Shown in pieces: positions 5,048 to 5,858 of a DNA stretch of 5,858 nt. The notes beneath the pieces were generated by a model. That model was not told the origin of the DNA and made no database searches. It saw nothing but the letters and a program-made list of their open reading frames with translations. Each line of letters starts with the position of its first letter. Position 1 is the first letter of the stretch. The DNA comes from an uncultured Clostridia bacterium (lineage in GTDB: Bacteria; Bacillota_A; Clostridia; TANB77; CAG-508): NCBI GenBank assembly GCA_944388685.1, contig CALXJS010000074.1:1-5858 (forward strand), in the 5' to 3' direction. The position numbers and the translations under genes are program-made.

Positions 5048-5348
5048 TCATTAATCAGACTTCAAGGTACAAAAGTACATTTTCAGTTTGCTTAATTTTA
5101 TAAAAATGCACAATATACCAATTCTAATTAATTTTTGATAAGATATGAAAAATACACCTTGGGCTTGCAATAAATAACAAAAATGCACATTTTAATACTT
5201 TTAATCAATTTTATAAACGTATAAAAAGTATAAACGAATATAGTATTTTGAAAAGATATTCATACAAATAATTTGTTATATAGAAAAATGGATTCTTATA
5301 TAGCAAAAAAAGAAATGTTCACTTAAATAAAGGAGGGAATTAAAAACA
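5010..5348 (+). other. 339-nt gene-free spacer between rpsM and rpsK
   Basis: No convincing reading frame or RNA gene is visible in this very AT-rich stretch. It holds the palindrome at 5017-5028; the word TGCACA three times (5035-5040 as TTGCACATTTTTA, 5107-5112 and 5184-5189 in AAAATGCACA contexts); a near-direct repeat TTTTGATAAGATAT (5133-5146) and TTTTGAAAAGATAT (5246-5259); TATAAACG twice with a 17-nt period (5212 and 5229); and an imperfect inverted pair ATACTTTTA (5195-5203) with TAAAAAGTAT (5222-5231). rpsM-rpsK spacers are normally a few tens of bases. It may be decayed inserted DNA or an uncharacterised leader for rpsK. Confidence 0.6.
5273..5302 (+). promoter_or_regulatory. Weak candidate promoter before rpsK
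   Basis: TTGTTA (5273-5278) and TATATA (5297-5302) are separated by 18 nt (or TTATAT with 17). The -10 box ends about 46 nt before the rpsK start. The match is modest and lies in AT-rich DNA, so it is only suggestive. Confidence 0.25.
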
Positions 5349-5747
5349 ATGGCAAATAATAAAACAACTAGAAAACCAGTTGCTAGAAGAAATAGAAAAA
5401 ACATAGAAAAAGGTCAAGCACATATCCATTCTAGTTTTAACAATACAATCGTAACAATTACAGATGTACAAGGAAATGCAATTTCATGGGGAAGTGCTGG
5501 TGAATTAGGATTTAAAGGTTCTAGAAAAAGTACACCATTTGCAGCTGGACAAGTTGCTGAAACAGCAGCAAAATCAGCTATGGAACATGGTTTAAAATCT
5601 GTTGAAGTATTTGTTAAAGGACCAGGGGCTGGTAGAGAAGCTGCCATCAGAGCACTTCAAACAGCAGGTCTAGAAATTAGTGCAATTAAAGACGTAACAC
5701 CAATACCACACAATGGATGTAGACCACCAAAACGTAGAAGAGTTTAA
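5349..5747 (+). CDS. rpsK: 30S ribosomal protein S11
   Basis: S11 sits on the 30S platform, close to the mRNA exit and the Shine-Dalgarno helix. The 132-residue product has the family length. Diagnostic parts are [15 protein letters not shown] (25-39), the [15 protein letters not shown] stretch (54-68), [13 protein letters not shown] (91-103) and the basic C-terminus [15 protein letters not shown] (117-131). AAAGGAGGG stands 10 nt before the ATG. It belongs to the alpha operon but is separated from rpsM by an unusually long spacer, while the distance to rpsD is a normal 37 nt. Confidence 0.98.
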   Translation: MANNKTTRKPVARRNRKNIEKGQAHIHSSFNNTIVTITDVQGNAISWGSAGELGFKGSRKSTPFAAGQVAETAAKSAMEHGLKSVEVFVKGPGAGREAAIRALQTAGLEISAIKDVTPIPHNGCRPPKRRRV

Positions 5748-5748
5748 T

Positions 5749-5776
5749 AAAAAGGAGAACACATTAATAGAAAGGA
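5749..5776 (+). promoter_or_regulatory. Tandem ribosome-binding sites before rpsD
   Basis: AAAAAGGAGAACACATTA (5749-5766) is followed by a second AAAGGAG (5770-5776), 8 nt before the rpsD ATG. The second has proper spacing and is the functional one; the first has no start codon behind it. The first is nearly identical to the orphan site at 141-158. Confidence 0.7.
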
Positions 5777-5784
5777 GAAAGAAA

Positions 5785-5858
5785 ATGGCAAGATATAAAG
5801 ATGCACAATGTCGTGTATGCCGTAGAGAAGGACAAAAATTGTTCTTAAAAGGTGATAG
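5785..5858 (+). CDS. rpsD: 30S ribosomal protein S4, N-terminal part (partial)
   Basis: The first 24 codons are present and the gene runs out of the window. The peptide [20 protein letters not shown] continues LKGD, the typical clostridial S4 N-terminus. Cys9 and Cys12 form the first half of the zinc site of C+ type S4; the second cysteine pair would lie beyond the window edge. S4 nucleates 30S assembly on 16S rRNA and, in both E. coli and B. subtilis, represses its own operon by binding mRNA leader structure. Its place after rpsK fits the Clostridia-type alpha operon and gives a possible ligand for the leader before rpsM. Confidence 0.93.
   Translation, partial: MARYKDAQCRVCRREGQKLFLKGD

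Noticed and set aside
1..5858. Recoding of TGA
   Set aside because: No in-frame TGA in any gene, Trp is always TGG, and all stops are TAA or TAG, so there is no evidence of a non-standard code.

Overview
The window is a stretch of the spc and alpha ribosomal-protein operons of an AT-rich Bacillota, most likely a clostridial lineage. Evidence for this is the gene order rpsE-rplO-secY-adk-map-infA-rpmJ-rpsM-rpsK-rpsD, all on the + strand; the placement of rpsD (S4) directly after rpsK, as in Clostridia; the zinc-knuckle forms of adenylate kinase, L36 and S4; strong GGAGG Shine-Dalgarno sites; UUG starts on secY and infA; and AGA as the dominant Arg codon. All visible stops are TAA or TAG and there are no in-frame TGA codons, so the standard bacterial code fits. 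I cannot name the genus.

Layout: the last 22 codons of rpsE (1-70); a 199-nt spacer where rpmD (L30) would normally sit, now holding REP-like hairpin sequence; rplO (270-704) butted directly against secY (705-2048, UUG start); a 224-nt spacer full of inverted repeats, with a possible adk promoter; adk (2273-2938); a 190-nt spacer with a terminator-like hairpin; map (3129-3899); a perfect-consensus sigma-A promoter lying across the end of map, followed by a leader of about 125 nt; infA (4045-4263); rpmJ (4318-4431); a 209-nt leader with two elaborate hairpins; rpsM (4641-5009); an unusually long 339-nt AT-rich spacer; rpsK (5349-5747); and the first 24 codons of rpsD (5785-5858).

The proteins are ordinary housekeeping products: ribosomal proteins, the SecY translocon, adenylate kinase, methionine aminopeptidase and IF-1. 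They share growth-rate control because they build ribosomes, initiate translation, process the nascent N-terminus and export proteins. What is unusual lies between the genes. These operons are normally tightly packed, but here most spacers are 145-339 nt and nearly all carry inverted repeats. My inference is that the cluster is cut into several transcription units (…rplO-secY | adk | map | infA-rpmJ-rpsM-rpsK-rpsD…). The best candidates for undescribed biology are the structured RNA between rpmJ and rpsM, which may be an autoregulatory leader; a possible pseudoknot over the infA ribosome-binding site; and the double-hairpin repeat between secY and adk. I found no defence system, CRISPR array or mobile-element gene.
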